Assembly: GCA_003254925.1 (NCBI GenBank)
Contig: QANZ01016236.1
Location: 1-64,000 of the forward strand
Source: Chamaecrista fasciculata
Lineage: Eukaryota > Streptophyta > Magnoliopsida > Fabales > Fabaceae
DNA: 64,000 bases
Direction: 5' to 3'
Position numbers and translations under genes: made by a program. Positions 23,140-35,301 of the stretch are shown here, one piece after another (the stretch's first letter is position 1; each line of letters starts with the position of its first letter). The notes under the pieces were generated by a model that saw nothing but the letters and a program-made list of their open reading frames with translations, was not told the DNA's origin and did not search any database.

Positions 23140-26100
23140 CCTCCGCGTTCAAGCCGTGTTCAAGCCATGTCCAAGCTGATAAAACTAATTAAAAAACAAT
23201 ACTGACACGCAGGGACTTATTTCGTATATGTCACACGTGTGTTGTACAACACATGTCAAACAATTGGACACGTTAGCCAAATGGAGTGTCCTTGCTTCAT
23301 AGGATTAAACTCAACCTTGGGGACTACTAGTGCATACTGTTGTTTTCTTTTAATTAAGAAAAAAGGGTTGCGAACTTGGGATGATTAGTTGGTTAGTAGT
23401 GACAAACAAGTTACGGACGCAAAGCAAGAATTTGCATAACAAGACAAATAGTTTCTTACCCTGCTTTTAAGAAATACATAATGAGATAAATCCAAGTGAT
23501 CATAAGCAGCGGCAGACAAGTAATCAACTCCTACAGTGCATCACAGGAAAGTGAATTAGGTGACAGTAACTTTCGCAAGAGAAGAAAACAGAAACATGAC
23601 AACCCTCAATAGGAACAGCAGAGGCATTTCACTAAGTTTTTCTCCTACCATAAGACACAAGCATTCAAATGATACTATCATGATCAAGAAAGAAACGAAA
23701 ATACCATTTAAACTCATGTATATATTGAGTTTTGACCAAATATTTGTCAGTCCCTCCATGACTTTATACCTGTACTCTATATGTGCAAAACTAGACATTG
23801 ACTCCACTCATTCGATTCCGGAGAAAAGGATAGAAACCCTTGAGAAGATACAACCCAAATCTTGAAAGAGATTCGTATCTTACCTACAAGTTTGATGTCA
23901 GTGTTCTCCACTAGCCATTTTGCTCCGTCCTCCATGAACCCCACGAAGCTTGAGTCAAATTCCTTCTTAAACATAAGCCGCCTAACATTTTAATGACTTT
24001 TAGTTCACATATGACTTCTAATGAGCTAGTAAATATAACTAAAACTAAAGATGGCAAGATGAGATTCTATTTCTGTTCTTCAACGTTGCCATTGCTATAT
24101 TTAAAACATATCAATGGGTTACTGGTGGAATTTATGAAATTCAAAAAATTATGGGTAAATTGCAATTTGGTACCCTGTGGTTAGGGGCGGTTCCCCTTTG
24201 GTACCCTGAAAGAAAAATTTTTGCATTGTGGTACCCCGTGGTTTGCTCCGTTAGCGATTTGGTACCCTGAGGTTTTTTTCTGTTAGGATTTAACGGCAAA
24301 TGTTAGTTAAAATGTCAAAAATCTCCCAAAAAGTCTTCTCTTATGCGTTTAAGTCCTTTCTCTTTACTAAAAGGGATCAAAACATAAAGAATTAATTATA
24401 AAAGGGTCTTTAGAATTCTAATATTATAGATTTTTCTCCTTTTCATAAGATTTCTTTTGAATAGGTCCTGATTTAATTACACTTTAATCCCAAAAGTTTA
24501 TGATCTTTATCAAAATAGTCCTTAGAACCTCAAAAGACAAATGAGCATCTATGATTTATCAAAAAATCCCTATATTCAACTACAATTTTCATTCAAGTAC
24601 ACTACAAACAAATCAAAACCCCCAAATTTTTCCAAAATCAAGCCCCACAAATCAAAAACCCTCTCAACAACAAAATCAACATCATCAACAACCAATTTCT
24701 TCATACCCTAAGGAATCAAAATTCAAAACTAAGGAATTCAATTTCTTCCTCAATTTTCCAAAATTTGGCATAATTGGTCCCTCAAAAGTTTTAATTTTTT
24801 TACATTAAGGTCATTTTTCTTATATAATAGGATCAAAACGTAAGAACAAAAAATAAATTAAGAGTATAATTGAATTTAAACAAAAACAATCCTAACTTGA
24901 GGAAATCCCCAATTAACATCATCACTTTCTTCTTCTTCTCTGTAGAAACTAGAATCAATCTTTCCTTCATCGGAAATCCGTCGTCGTTCGCCGGCGATTT
25001 CTCCGACGCATCCTCATCGGAATATTCCGCCGCTGTTGGCATCGAAGGGTTTTGGGCTCTCTGCAAGAAGATCCCTCATTTTCCGATTCCCATGTGTGTT
25101 CGGTTCTCTGCTTCCTCCCGAACCTGACGGATGGGTTGCGTGCTCGGAACGCCGAAGACGGACGGTGATGATGCGGGTGGCGCGAGGGATTCCGGCGCGA
25201 GGGATTCCTCCTCGTCCAGCGTGGCAGCAACAGCAAATCTGATGAGATCGAGATTCTTCCCCAAGCTTCCAAATAAGCGAAGCATGAGAGCCCCCAGAAT
25301 GCGATGGACCACCACTCTCCACGCTCGTTTTGTTCACGCCGTCGAGCTTCTCGGCGGCCATGAAAGTCCGTCACTACTCTCTCTACGACTGCTGGTCGGC
25401 GCTCAAGTACGCCAACGACACTCGCATGGTCGGCGACGCCATGGCCTTCCTCGCCAACAACCTCATCGGCCTCACCAGCAACGCCCTGAGCATGGTGGCT
25501 GCTTACGACGGTAGGTTTAGAGGCGAGACTGAGAAGTTGAAGATGGATGGCCTTGACGGATGTGGCCGGCGGCAGTGGGTAAAGAAGAAGAAGAAGGGTT
25601 GTGATTGAAGAAGAAGGAAAAGAGTCGATTTGGGGTTTTTTTTAGGGCCAAAATTGTTTCAAGTCTTTATTTAGTTATTTTTTCTTACATTTTGGTCCAA
25701 TTACAGAAAGAAAGGACCTTAATTAAAAAAAAAATAATTTGGGGCTTAAATGTAGAACTTTTTGAGAGGGTTTTTGATTTGTGGGGCTTATTTTGGAAAA
25801 ATTTGGGGATTTTGATTTGTTTGTAGTGTACTTGAATGAAAATTGTAGTTGAATATAGGGATTTTTTGATAAATCATAGATGCTCATTTGTCTTTTGTGG
25901 TTCTAAGGACTATTTTGATAAAGATCATAAACTTTTGGGATTAAAGTGTAATTAAATCAGGACCTATTCAAAAGAAATCTTATGAAAAGGAGAAAAATCT
26001 ATAATATTAGAATTCTAAAGACCCTTTTATAATTAATTCTTTATGTTTTGATCCCTTTTAGTAAAGGGAAAGGACTTAAACGCATAAGAGAAGACTTTTT

Positions 26101-29100
26101 GGGAGATTTTTGACATTTTAACTAACATTTGCCGTTAAATCCTAACAGAAAAAAACCTCAGGGTACCAAATCGCTAACGGAGCAAACCACGGGGTACCAC
26201 AATGCAAAAATTTTTCTTTCAGGGTACCAAAGGGGAACCGCCCCTAACCACAGGGTATCAAATTGCAATTTACCCAAAAATTATATAACTAGGCACAATG
26301 GAGCTTTTAGAATTTTATACTTTATGAACGGCTTCAAAATATAAAAATCGCTTTTGTCTAATTAGTCTTCAAAACAAAACTAATTCAAAGCTGGTTTTGA
26401 AGGAATCAGTATTCATTTGTACCTCATACTTTTTCTTCTCTATTCTTCTTGGTCTTATTTGATTTCAATAGGTACTCTTACTGCTAGAACCAAAGATCAA
26501 ATTATCTTGGCTCCCAGCTACTCTCTTCTTACTATTGATTTCTAGTCTAATTAAAATGTCAAACCAGTTTTTCAATTTCTCAAACTCTACATAGTGATTC
26601 ATTTATGGATGGTACTTGGCCAATCTTATTACTAAGTATAACCTCTGCCTAACAACCCTTGATCCAACTCCTTTCTACTACCTTATTTATCAGGCAGACC
26701 ACATGAGTAAAATGAAGAAAAATATATGATGTATAAGTTATCAGGAGACTTAAGGAGTACAAACTTGCACAAGTAATATACTCAATTCACTTTCTAGGCT
26801 AGACATATAAAACGAAAATAATGCTACAGCAGTAACAATGCATGCAATTTATAAAGTAACCTGTCAGTATTTAATGTTCTGAAGAGTACACGACGTACAC
26901 CCTTGGGAATATCCAATGATTTCATAATTTCAGCTGCAAAAAACGGAAGCTTATGCAACCATTAAGGGAGATAAAATCCACAAGATCTTTGTTTTTTTTT
27001 TGTTTAATTTTCAAACGCATAAGAAACATTTTTAACAGAAACCAAAAATAGCAAAGGTCTTCAAAATGGGTTCTATAGGGAAAACATATGCCTATACTAA
27101 TGTTTAGAGCATCACTGCTAAAATATGTATACTTTTGTAACAAAAAAAACATCTTGGTTATTGACCAGTTCAAAAAGTTTGAATTGTTGAAAGAAATTAA
27201 CATTCACATCACAAAATGATCATTAATTTAAAGGCACTTGGGTACATACCAGTTATGTTTGTATCCCTTGGAACATCAACCAATAGGGCATAGCCTACAG
27301 ACAGAAAAAAAAATTATCTATCAGCATCAAGGTCAGCATGGACAACCATGGTATTCCAAAAATAAAATGACAAAGAGAAAGGACAATTTTGAATCTTCTA
27401 CTATACTACACAAAAAAATTTAATCTTATCAAATGGATAGGTAAAAGCTGCAAAAGAATCCAAAGCAGACGGTGGATAAAGATTCTGAAGTCTGACTATG
27501 AACAGACCAGGAAGAATCAGTCAATATAAAGAACAAGTAGAGAGAGGACCTGGTCTTTCCAAAACCAAAGAGCATAAATCTTAAAAATGAAACTAATATG
27601 GAGCGAAAACACAATGTTCTAGTTAATTTACAGATTTCAGAAACCCAAACATAAACTCAAAGCAATTTCTTACCAAAAGAAGTAGACCACAAAGTCTTAA
27701 AGCTAGAGTTTAACATACAATAGCAAGAGAAAATTGCTATTGCAAGTTTCGCACTTCGGCGAGCCAAATTGCATATTCTCTTTAATATATCATTCAATCA
27801 AACATGCAGCATCTTACACAAAATTAGCCATAGAGCTACAAGAGACAGAACCTAGCAAAATGCTTTTACAACTATTCACCTTGCAAACCTTTAATTACAT
27901 ACTAGCAACCAAACAGCTGCTTACTCTATTATCATTCCCTGGTTTTCCCTTTGCTTTGTCCTCCATTGACTACTGTTAGGACTTAGGATTAAAGTTAATG
28001 ATATTTTACATTCCTCCAATATTATCCTTATATTCACCCCCATTTTTAACTATACTCTAAGTAGAGTAGAATAGAACCAAGTGGAACAGTGGACGTTACC
28101 ATCTCCTTCATTGATGTTTCTGAGTTCATCTTATAACAAAACTACCCTAAAACTTCACTGACAGAACTTGCAGTTTAACACTTTTATTTTCATAGATTAC
28201 CCGGTTACCCCTGCAAATACCACTCATGGCAAACTGAACAGGTAAGTACTTCACAGTTCACAGAGTAGACACTCAAACTAGCTAATCTCTCTTTCCTATT
28301 ACTTAGCCTACCAATCTTCCTGAAAAAAAAAAAAAGGCCAAAGTGCACTTTTGGTCTTATAACTTTTGCTTAGGTCTCAATTTGGTCCCAAACTTTTTTG
28401 TTGCACTTTTGGTGCTATATCTTTTCCTCAGGTTGCAGAATTGGTCACGTGCTGCACTTTTGATCCCATATCTTTGGGTCAAGTTGCAGAATTGGTTCCA
28501 TATCTTTTGGTCAAGTTATAAAATTAGTCTCATATCTTTGTGTCAGGTACAAAATTAGTTTAGTATCTTTGGATCAGGTGGGACTGACGGTGAAACTTTT
28601 TGCAAAGATACGAGACTAATTCTGCAACTTAACCGAAAGATATGAGATTTAAAGTGATAAGGGATCAAATCTGCAACCTGATCAAAAGATATGAGATTAA
28701 AAGTGTAACAAAAAAGTTAAGAGACTAAATTGAGACCTTAGCAAAAGTTATGAAACAAAAGTGCAATTTAACCCCAAAAAAAAGGTCAAAGTGCAAATTT
28801 GGACCCATATCTTTTGCTGAGTTCCTAATTTGGTCCCATGTTATTTTTGGTCTCACATCTTCTAGTCAAGTTGCATAATTGATCTTATATCTTTGCAAAA
28901 AGATCAACCATTAGTTGATCATTGTGCATAGATATGGGACCACTTCTGCACGTGATTCAAAGATATAGGACCAATTGTATAATTGACCCAAAGATATGAA
29001 ACTGAACATCCAACCAAAAAAGATATGGGACCAAATTGAGAACCGACCCAAATATATGGGACCAAAAGTGGCAACAAAAAAAATATGAGACCAAATTGGG

Positions 29101-29629
29101 AACTCAGCAAAAGATATAGGACCAAATTTACAGCAAGAAAATAAACCCAAGTAGATACGGAGGGCAAAAAAACCATAATCATAGCCATTCATTCATTCAT
29201 ACCATTAAGGAGTTCTAAATCGAGCGTAGTGACATCAAACCCAGCATCGAAGTAGTTATCATAGAAGTGTCCCGGCGCGTCGACATGCGTACCGGAGTGA
29301 GCGCCGAGTTTAAAAGCTGAGCCGTTGTAGAGCGACCCATTTTTCATGCTCGATTCAAGCCACAGGAAGTGTCGACCAAGGCCATCGTCAGAATCAGCAA
29401 CTGGCAAGTCGGGGCTGTAATTGTGGGTGATATCGTAGATTCGGCCATTACCGTAGACTTCTCGACGGGGAGGAATAAGATCGGTGTCGCCGCCGTACAC
29501 GGCGGAGAAGTCAACGGATTCGGTGCCGGGGATGGAGGGATAAGCCGTAGAAGCAGTGGCGGAGGTAGCCAGGAAGTGGAGAGAGATTGTCAAGGCGCAG
29601 AGAAACGAAGGTAGAGATAGAGAATCCAT
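22484..29629 (-). CDS. Cyclase / kynurenine-formamidase-like secreted protein (6 exons, 279 aa)
   Basis: Exons on the minus strand: 29629-29203, 27294-27250, 26933-26861, 23981-23884, 23530-23460 and 22609-22484. All splice sites are GT-AG and the phases match, giving 279 aa. Residues 1-28 look like a signal peptide. The family metal-binding motif HxGTHxDxPxH is intact ([11 protein letters not shown], residues 111-121). The remainder follows the plant cyclase family: [66 protein letters not shown] and [17 protein letters not shown]. Related plant proteins (CYCLASE1/2) are cell-wall or secretory proteins linked to growth and cell-death control; the bacterial family members hydrolyse N-formylkynurenine. 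The plant substrate is not settled, so no reaction is claimed. Intron 3 (23982-26860) carries a complete Pack-MULE, and intron 1 (27295-29202) carries two foldback repeats. Confidence 0.93.
23083..23137. repeat. Long poly-A run in cyclase intron 5
   Basis: About 55 A residues in a row. The length is likely uncertain in any assembly. The DNA after it, up to about 23309 (ending near gtgtccttgcttcatagg), resembles the right end of the hAT-type MITE at 35800. Confidence 0.85.
25131..25514 (+). pseudogene. Chimeric captured-gene ORF with half a KANADI GARP domain
   Basis: A 127-codon frame inside the Pack-MULE, made of at least three pieces. It starts MGCVLGTP, like the myristoylated N-terminus of a plant protein kinase (tentative). 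Next, at about 25241-25370, comes [20 protein letters not shown] followed by [19 protein letters not shown], the first half of the GARP DNA-binding domain of KANADI transcription factors. It stops exactly at GGHE, where the family domain would go on RATPKSVLELM. The remaining codons are out of frame with the third piece. Without the second half of the domain it should not bind DNA as a KANADI does. It lies antisense to the host cyclase gene; whether it is expressed is unknown. Confidence 0.75.
25361..25608 (+). pseudogene. Third captured fragment, unidentified
   Basis: The frame beginning at about 25361 reads [20 protein letters not shown], then [20 protein letters not shown] and SMVAAYD, followed by a basic tail. 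It has the codon pattern of real coding DNA and begins exactly where the KANADI piece ends. The source gene is not recognised. It sits inside the Pack-MULE. Confidence 0.5.
28337..28776. mobile_element. Foldback MITE in cyclase intron 1 (first of two)
   Basis: Left end ggccaaagtgcacttttggt and right end with aaaagtgcaatttaacc are inverted; pairing continues through 'cttaggtctcaatttggtcc'. Same family as 18687-19030. Confidence 0.65.
28785..29130. mobile_element. Foldback MITE in cyclase intron 1 (second of two)
   Basis: Left end 'ggtcaaagtgcaaatttgg...cttttgctgagttcc' pairs with 'gggaactcagcaaaag...'. A diverged relative directly follows the first copy, in series. Confidence 0.6.
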
Positions 29630-29837
29630 GGCACTCAGTGTTTAAGGGATATAACAGTTTTTCACACTCAGTGTTTGAACTTTGAAGTTTCTCACTCTGC
29701 AATTTGCAAAACGAAGAAATATGTAATGACTTATGGAATAAAGAAGAAGAAGGAGAAAAAAATCTCAACTGAAAATGCCATTTTGATTTGCAATATAAGG
29801 TCACGAAAGAGTTTTGAATAAATTCAAATAAGATCAA

Positions 29838-30548
29838 AAACTTATTTTGGTCCCTAATGTTTACCCGAAGTTTCAGTTTGATCTCTAACTAAGTAGCTAT
29901 TGAATATGGTCATGTCTTTCTTTTTTTTAACTTGGATATGATTAAATCGGAGCTACGGTTTAAATTTAATGAGTTCTTTCTTTGTCTAGTTGAAATCATC
30001 GGCAAACAAGGTCGAATCGAACATGAAATGGAACTTGAAAATGAGTCACTCGTTTCATGAATTTGGTCATATATCTCTTGTTTCAATTTTGAATGCAATG
30101 GAATCATAGCTATCATAGTTATAAGTTACTCTTGACGAGTTCTTTCTTTGTCCAGTTGAGACCGTTGACAAACGAGGTCAAATAGTACTCTAAAAGTTAA
30201 TTTCAGAGTATTATTTGATCTCGTTTGTCAATAGCCCCAACTAAATAAAGAAAGATATGACTAAATTCATAAAACAAGTGACCCATTTTCGCACTCGATT
30301 TCATATCCTATTTGATATCGTTTGCTAATAACTCCAATTAAAAAAAATAAAGAATTCATCAAATTTAACACGTAGTTTTGATTTAGGGTCTGAAACAATA
30401 GAGATATCATCATATTCAATAGTCATTGATCAATGAATAATGATGAACTTTTTCAAAAATATTAAGGACTAATATGAAACTAAAAAAATTTTAAGGACCA
30501 AAATGAAACTTTGAGTAAACGTTAGGGACCAAAATAGGTTTTTGACCA
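29838..30548. mobile_element. Foldback element upstream of the cyclase gene
   Basis: Ends 'ttattttggtccctaatgtt' and 'aacgttagggaccaaaatag' are inverted copies, with further pairing between internal segments. No coding sequence. It starts about 210 bp upstream of the cyclase ATG, so it forms part of that gene's upstream region. Relics of the same family are at 48440-48600 and 56690-56990. Confidence 0.7.
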
Positions 30549-30804
30549 ATCAAAATAAAATAAAAATCCAACACCGAACAGCTTCTCTAATTGCAGGACA
30601 CCGGCATCGGTATCTTTGGATTAATTTTTTTTTTTTTGGTAAAAGGTATCTTTGGATTACGATTAGAAGGGATAAGGGATTTGAACCCAAAAGGAAGAAA
30701 AAAGAATATTGGAAAACCAAGGTGCCTTGTCGGTTGTTGTGTTGAATAGTCAAAGTACCTAGGTCCTCATTGATTTTGGACAAGGATAAACAAGATTCTA
30801 CTTA

Positions 30805-31235
30805 GGTTATCTTTGGGAGTTTTAGCGAGGATGGAGAGGAGAGGACATTAATGGACACTAATAGGGTGGAGAGGAGAGGATATTAATGGACTAAGTAGAT
30901 ATGTTGTATGGGAGTTTTTAATGAGGAAATGAATGGACACTTGTTAATCTTGTTTGGAAGTTGTTTTTGGTTAGTATAATGGAATGGAATAGAGTGAACA
31001 CATGTTATTTTTTGTTAGTATAAAGATATAATTGTCATTAAAAAATTATAAAACTGTCTACTCCTTCCTTGGTACCCCAATTTGGGGTGCCAACAAAAAT
31101 TGAATTTTGGGGTGCCAAATGTCCCTCCTTATCCACTCCATTCCCCCCTAAAAAGAACTGTCAAACATAATTTTTATATCTTTTATCCCTTCCTGTCCTC
31201 TCCATTCCCCCTTAACACCTCATCCAAAGATACCC
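30805..31235. mobile_element. Harbinger/Tourist-like MITE, 431 bp
   Basis: Termini GGTTATCTTTGG and CCAAAGATACCC are inverted with one mismatch. TTA flanks both sides (30802-30804, 31236-31238), the expected 3-bp duplication. The interior is GGAGAGGA-rich. Confidence 0.75.
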
Positions 31236-31414
31236 TTAGATTCCTAGAGTACTAAGATTGGTTATAGACTTTTTATAGTTTAGCATAGGAATAGAAGTAA
31301 AAACAAGAATATGATAGATAGGATGTTTTCACTTAATGCGGATACGTCGTTAATTTATTGATTACCACCTGTGTGATTGCGAAGAAGAAGCCACTATCCT
31401 CCTCCTCCACACTG

Positions 31415-31739
31415 TGTTAGGATTTTTGGGAGGAAGAAACATGGAAGCTCTCATAAATTTTTTTTCTTTTCTTTTTTCTCATGAACTTTTCTTGATTCAT
31501 AGCTCCATTAATTCAAATAAAAGAGGGGCCTATAAATAGGCTTACAATACCAACCGAAAAGGAGAAATTCTCTCACAAAGCTGATAGCTACTACCAAACT
31601 CAATAAAATAAATAATTTAAACAAATTAATCCCTAATACTAGGTCAAACTCAGAAAAAGCTCAACAACTCTTTTTCAAATTCTGAATTTTATTTACTTCA
31701 CTAATATTAATAATCTTAATTTATTCCTAAATCCTAACA
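31415..31739 (-). repeat. LTR of the TRIM (3' copy in element orientation)
   Basis: 325 bp, bounded by CACTG outside and the purine-tract complement inside. Confidence 0.9.
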
Positions 31740-32147
31740 TTTCCTCCCTTAAACTGAAATTTCTTCACAACAAAATTCAGTTTAATTCATAAATCTTCAA
31801 GTTTTTCCTGGATCATTTGTTCGAAGCTTCAATGATGCACTTTGTCATCATTAACCTATTTGGAGCACCATCTCTCCAAAAACATCAAATTTTGTAAGCT
31901 TCTCACAGAAGATCCACTTCTTCTACTCTCCTTTCTTGTGCACCGTTTGCTTGCTCATCTTCTTCGAGCCAATTCTTTCACCGAGCTCTCGCAATTATTC
32001 AACACAAATATCAAATCTCTAAAATAATGGCGAGGATTCGATCCTCCCACTAGCAAAATTCTTTGTAGCAACACCATCTCAATATTTGAGAGATGTACTA
32101 CTCTACCCTACCTCACAAGCTCTCAGAATCTAAAGCTCTGATACCAC

Positions 32148-32472
32148 AGTTAGGATTTTTGGGAGGAAGAAACATGGAAGCTCTCATAAATTTTTTTTCT
32201 TTTCTTTTTTCTCATGAACTTTTCTTGATTCATAGCTCCATTAATTCAAATAAAAGAGGGGCCTATAAATAGGCTTACAATACCAACCGAAAAGGAGAAA
32301 TTCTCTCACAAAGCTGATAGCTACTACCAAACTCAATAAAATAAATAATTTAAACAAATTAATTCCTAATACTAGGTCAAACTCAGAAAAAGCTCAACAA
32401 CTCTTTTTCAAATTCTGAATTTTATTTACTTCACTAATATTAATAATCTTAATTTATTCCTAAATCCTAACA
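32148..32472 (-). repeat. LTR of the TRIM (5' copy in element orientation)
   Basis: Adjacent to the Met-tRNA-type primer site; nearly identical to the other LTR. Confidence 0.9.
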
Positions 32473-32759
32473 CACTGCACTCAAAAGGAATTTGTTTCCG
32501 AAATGGATAAGTTCAATCTTAGAGGTCTAGAATAAAAACAAAAGAACCCAAGAAAATAATAAAGAAACAGAATCAAAGTAAACGATAATATAATCATAAC
32601 AAATAATGGAAACTGTACAATAGTTTCTAAACAAGTAGTTTTCAACATGATTATATGACCACATTCTAGAGAGTGAAATTTTAGACTTATAAGAACAAAT
32701 TGATATTGCAACAAAGAAAGATAAATAATTGGATTGTATAACTTATTCAAACACTATCA

Positions 32760-33080
32760 AATATCAACACTTATTTTGAATACGTCTCATCGTCTTATAT
32801 CCGACACTCCTAGGACACTAACACATCACGTATTCATAAATTTTAGAGCATAAAATGGATTTTTGGTGATTTTAACATAACAAATAATAGAAAATAATAA
32901 CATAAATTACATATATTATGAATAGATATTATAATTTTTAAAGTTTTTATTAAAATTTATAGATTTTTAATTATTTATGTATATAAATATATGTCGTATC
33001 GTGTCATGTAATTTTAAGAATTTAGCGTGTCGATGTGTTCGTATCCCGTATCAGTGTCAGTGTTTATGTTTTATAGTCAA
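32760..33080. mobile_element. Diverged hAT-type MITE relative
   Basis: The ends carry the 'cgtctcatcg...ccgacactcc' and 'gtatcgtgtcatg...gtgtcgatgtg...gtgtcagtgt' phrases of the element at 35800-36145, flanking the same AT-rich middle (aattatttatgtatataaata). Boundaries uncertain. Confidence 0.45.
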
Positions 33081-33686
33081 ATATAAGGGATTAAAATTGC
33101 ATTTTGACATTGTTTTAATTATCAAACAAATCCTAATTTTAAAAAATAACTATAAATATGTATACTTCTATACTATTCTTTTTTTTGGCCAGATTCTAAG
33201 ATACTTTATATAAAGCTTTATATAAATTTCCTTATATATAGTTTTTCATGAGTATGTTTGAACAAGAGATTAAAGAGAAAAATGAAGAGGGAGAGAAAGA
33301 GAATTAAGACCTCTTCTCCTTATCTGAAAAGTTGAGAAGTGAAGAAAAGAAAATGAGAAATTAATTTTTAAATTCTTATTCATAAATTCTAAACACTTTA
33401 AATTAAAATATTTTGAAAGAAATAGTAATTACCAAACAAGAAAAAAAGAGTATATATAAGGCCTTAACCTCCCCTTTTTCTTCTCCTTTTCCTTCAATCT
33501 CTTTAATTCTCATCTTTTTGTTATTGCCAAACAATCTATATGTTTGTTGTAAGATTTTTTCAATTACAAGTATTAATTACATTTTCTTTTTAACGATTAG
33601 TTATGTAAAAAATTGTATTTGATATTGTCTTTTTATTATGATTGGTCATGTAAAACAAATTTACCATATGTTTTTTTTTCATTTAA

Positions 33687-34480
33687 TGGCAAAAGTACGG
33701 TTGGTACCCTCAACATATGAGGTTGTTTTCAGTTATAGCCTCAACGTTTTTTTTTGTCAATTATACCCCCAACGTTTCACAATTGAATCAATTATACTAC
33801 AACCTGACATTTTTTTTTAAGGTTCTTAAGTTTTCATTATTTATCAATCCTCCATTCTCTCAAGATTTTTCTTTCACACGAGTCTCTAACTAATTACAGA
33901 ACAATTCAGAATGTTAGTCATCTTTAACTAACTGGTCCCAACAATTGAGAAACCCAAAAAATTTCTCCCCTATGTTTTTCACAGTTCCGACAACCACACA
34001 TGCTCGCCGATGTGCCTCGAATACAGAGAAATCGAGCAAAAATAATAATAGCTCTAGCTCCTGGTGTTAACACACAATCTCCGATAATGTTTCCGATCGT
34101 CGAAATTGAGAAGTAAAGTAACTTCAAAACCCCTTTGAAGAGAGAGGCAAAATAAAGAAGATGAGTGAGAAAGACGGTTGTAAGAGAAGGTAGAAAAAGG
34201 ATGAGAACGATGTAATTTCAGGGAGACCAAGAAGCTGAGGACAACGACAAGAAGGACCATGTCGATGGAAACGAGGACAGAGTGGAAAATAATGATGAAG
34301 TGTGATGGTGATGTTTTAGGGTAAGAGAAGGAGAGTTGTTAATGGCTTCAAAGGACTTGTTTGGGGTACAATTAACTCAAATTTGAAAAATTTGGGGTAC
34401 AGTTGACAAAAAAAAATATTTGGGGTATAACTGAAAATGACCCTATACATTGGGAGTACCAACAATACTTTGCTTTCACT
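33687..34480. mobile_element. Mutator-like foldback, about 0.8 kb
   Basis: Left end 'ggcaaaagtacggttggtac...' and right end '...taccaacaatactttgc' are inverted, with inner phrases (cagttataYcc, gtcaattatacccc) shared with the element at 9612-10236. Flanks TTCATTTAAT and TTCACTTAAT look like a target duplication with one change. The interior is richer in GC but contains no recognised gene. Confidence 0.65.
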
Positions 34481-35301
34481 TAATTAAAAAACCTTATAAT
34501 AATTATATAAAAACGGTATATAAGCCTTATTCAATAAAATATAAATATTAATATTAATATATTTATAATGACAATTTCTACTATCTAAGAAGTTTTGAAT
34601 TTAAAACATTTTATCTTAAAAGAGGATTTCTGTTCCCTGTCCTCTTCGTTTTGCTTTTCGCTGTATCTGGGATATTAAAGAGAATTGACACACATTTTAT
34701 TTACAAATCTCATGGAGTAAGGTTCCTTTGATTGAGATCGATGGATTCTTTATGGAGTTATGATAAGGTAAATTAAGATAATTTGTTGAGATTCTTTTAC
34801 AATATAATGTTCGATCTTCTCCTTCATTCAACATATATCAGATTTATCTTTTAAATTAGAATAGTTTATAATTGTTTTTGGATCTTTTCCTCCATTCAAC
34901 TCAAATTGTTGTTCTCCTCCTGACTATAGTTTTCATCTAAACAAGTAGTTTTCAACGTGATTAGGGAAGATAAATAAGACATTATGGATAACATGACAGA
35001 TTTCATGGATCATGATGATAAGAAACATAGAATCAGAAGAGAAGGAAGTGGAAGAGGATTGAGATATCCTCATTATTTGGAAAGTTGAGAATTATTCTTC
35101 ATTCTCTTCCCCCCAAAAAAAAAAAAGATTTGGGACTAAATTGAAAATTAATATAAAATTTGAGGACTAAAATGATGTTCCTCCTTAAAAATAAAAAATA
35201 TAAAAATAGACGACCCTCACTTCCACCACTTTTCTTTTTGGTCCAAAACCGCCCAATTCTTCTTCATATTCTCAGTCTGTCTAATAAAAACACAAACTCT
35301 C
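34480..35301. other. Upstream region of the antiporter gene
   Basis: AT-rich with no gene seen. A short foldback relic phrase (gggactaaattgaaaat) lies near 35127. The leader before 35302 is A/C-rich. Confidence 0.45.

Larger units (their letters stand above)
24153..26275. mobile_element. Pack-MULE, 2123 bp, in intron 3 of the cyclase gene
   Basis: Terminal inverted repeats of about 515 bp (24153-24667 and 25762-26275) match with only a few differences. The 9-bp AAAAATTAT is duplicated exactly at 24144-24152 and 26276-26284. No transposase is present. The interior (about 24900-25610) is GC-rich, unlike the AT-rich ends, and carries pieces of host genes (listed separately), which defines a Pack-MULE. 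The near-identical repeats point to a recent insertion. Removing the element would leave an ordinary intron of about 0.75 kb, and the flanking exons remain in frame. Confidence 0.92.
31415..32472 (-). mobile_element. TRIM (short non-autonomous LTR element), 1058 bp, looks whole
   Basis: Two LTRs of about 325 bp (31415-31739 and 32148-32472) in direct orientation, with ends TGTTAGGATTT / AAATCCTAACA. The 5-bp CACTG is duplicated at 31410-31414 and 32473-32477. On the minus strand the primer site TGGTATCAGAGC lies next to the right-hand LTR, and the purine tract (aagggaggaaa) next to the left-hand LTR. The 408-bp interior has no coding capacity. The LTRs appear to differ at only about one or two bases, so it is very young. 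Confidence 0.92.

Noticed and set aside
22989-23192. Poly-Lys frame
   Set aside because: Translation of the 55-A run in an intron.
24967-25374. Minus-strand Arg-rich frames in the Pack-MULE
   Set aside because: Shadows of the plus-strand captured fragments; the KANADI match is on the plus strand only.
25131-25514. A working KANADI transcription factor
   Set aside because: Only the first half of the GARP domain is present and it sits within a transposon flanked by other fragments.
32481-33820. Short frames downstream of the TRIM
   Set aside because: Hydrophobic chance frames in AT-rich DNA without conserved motifs.
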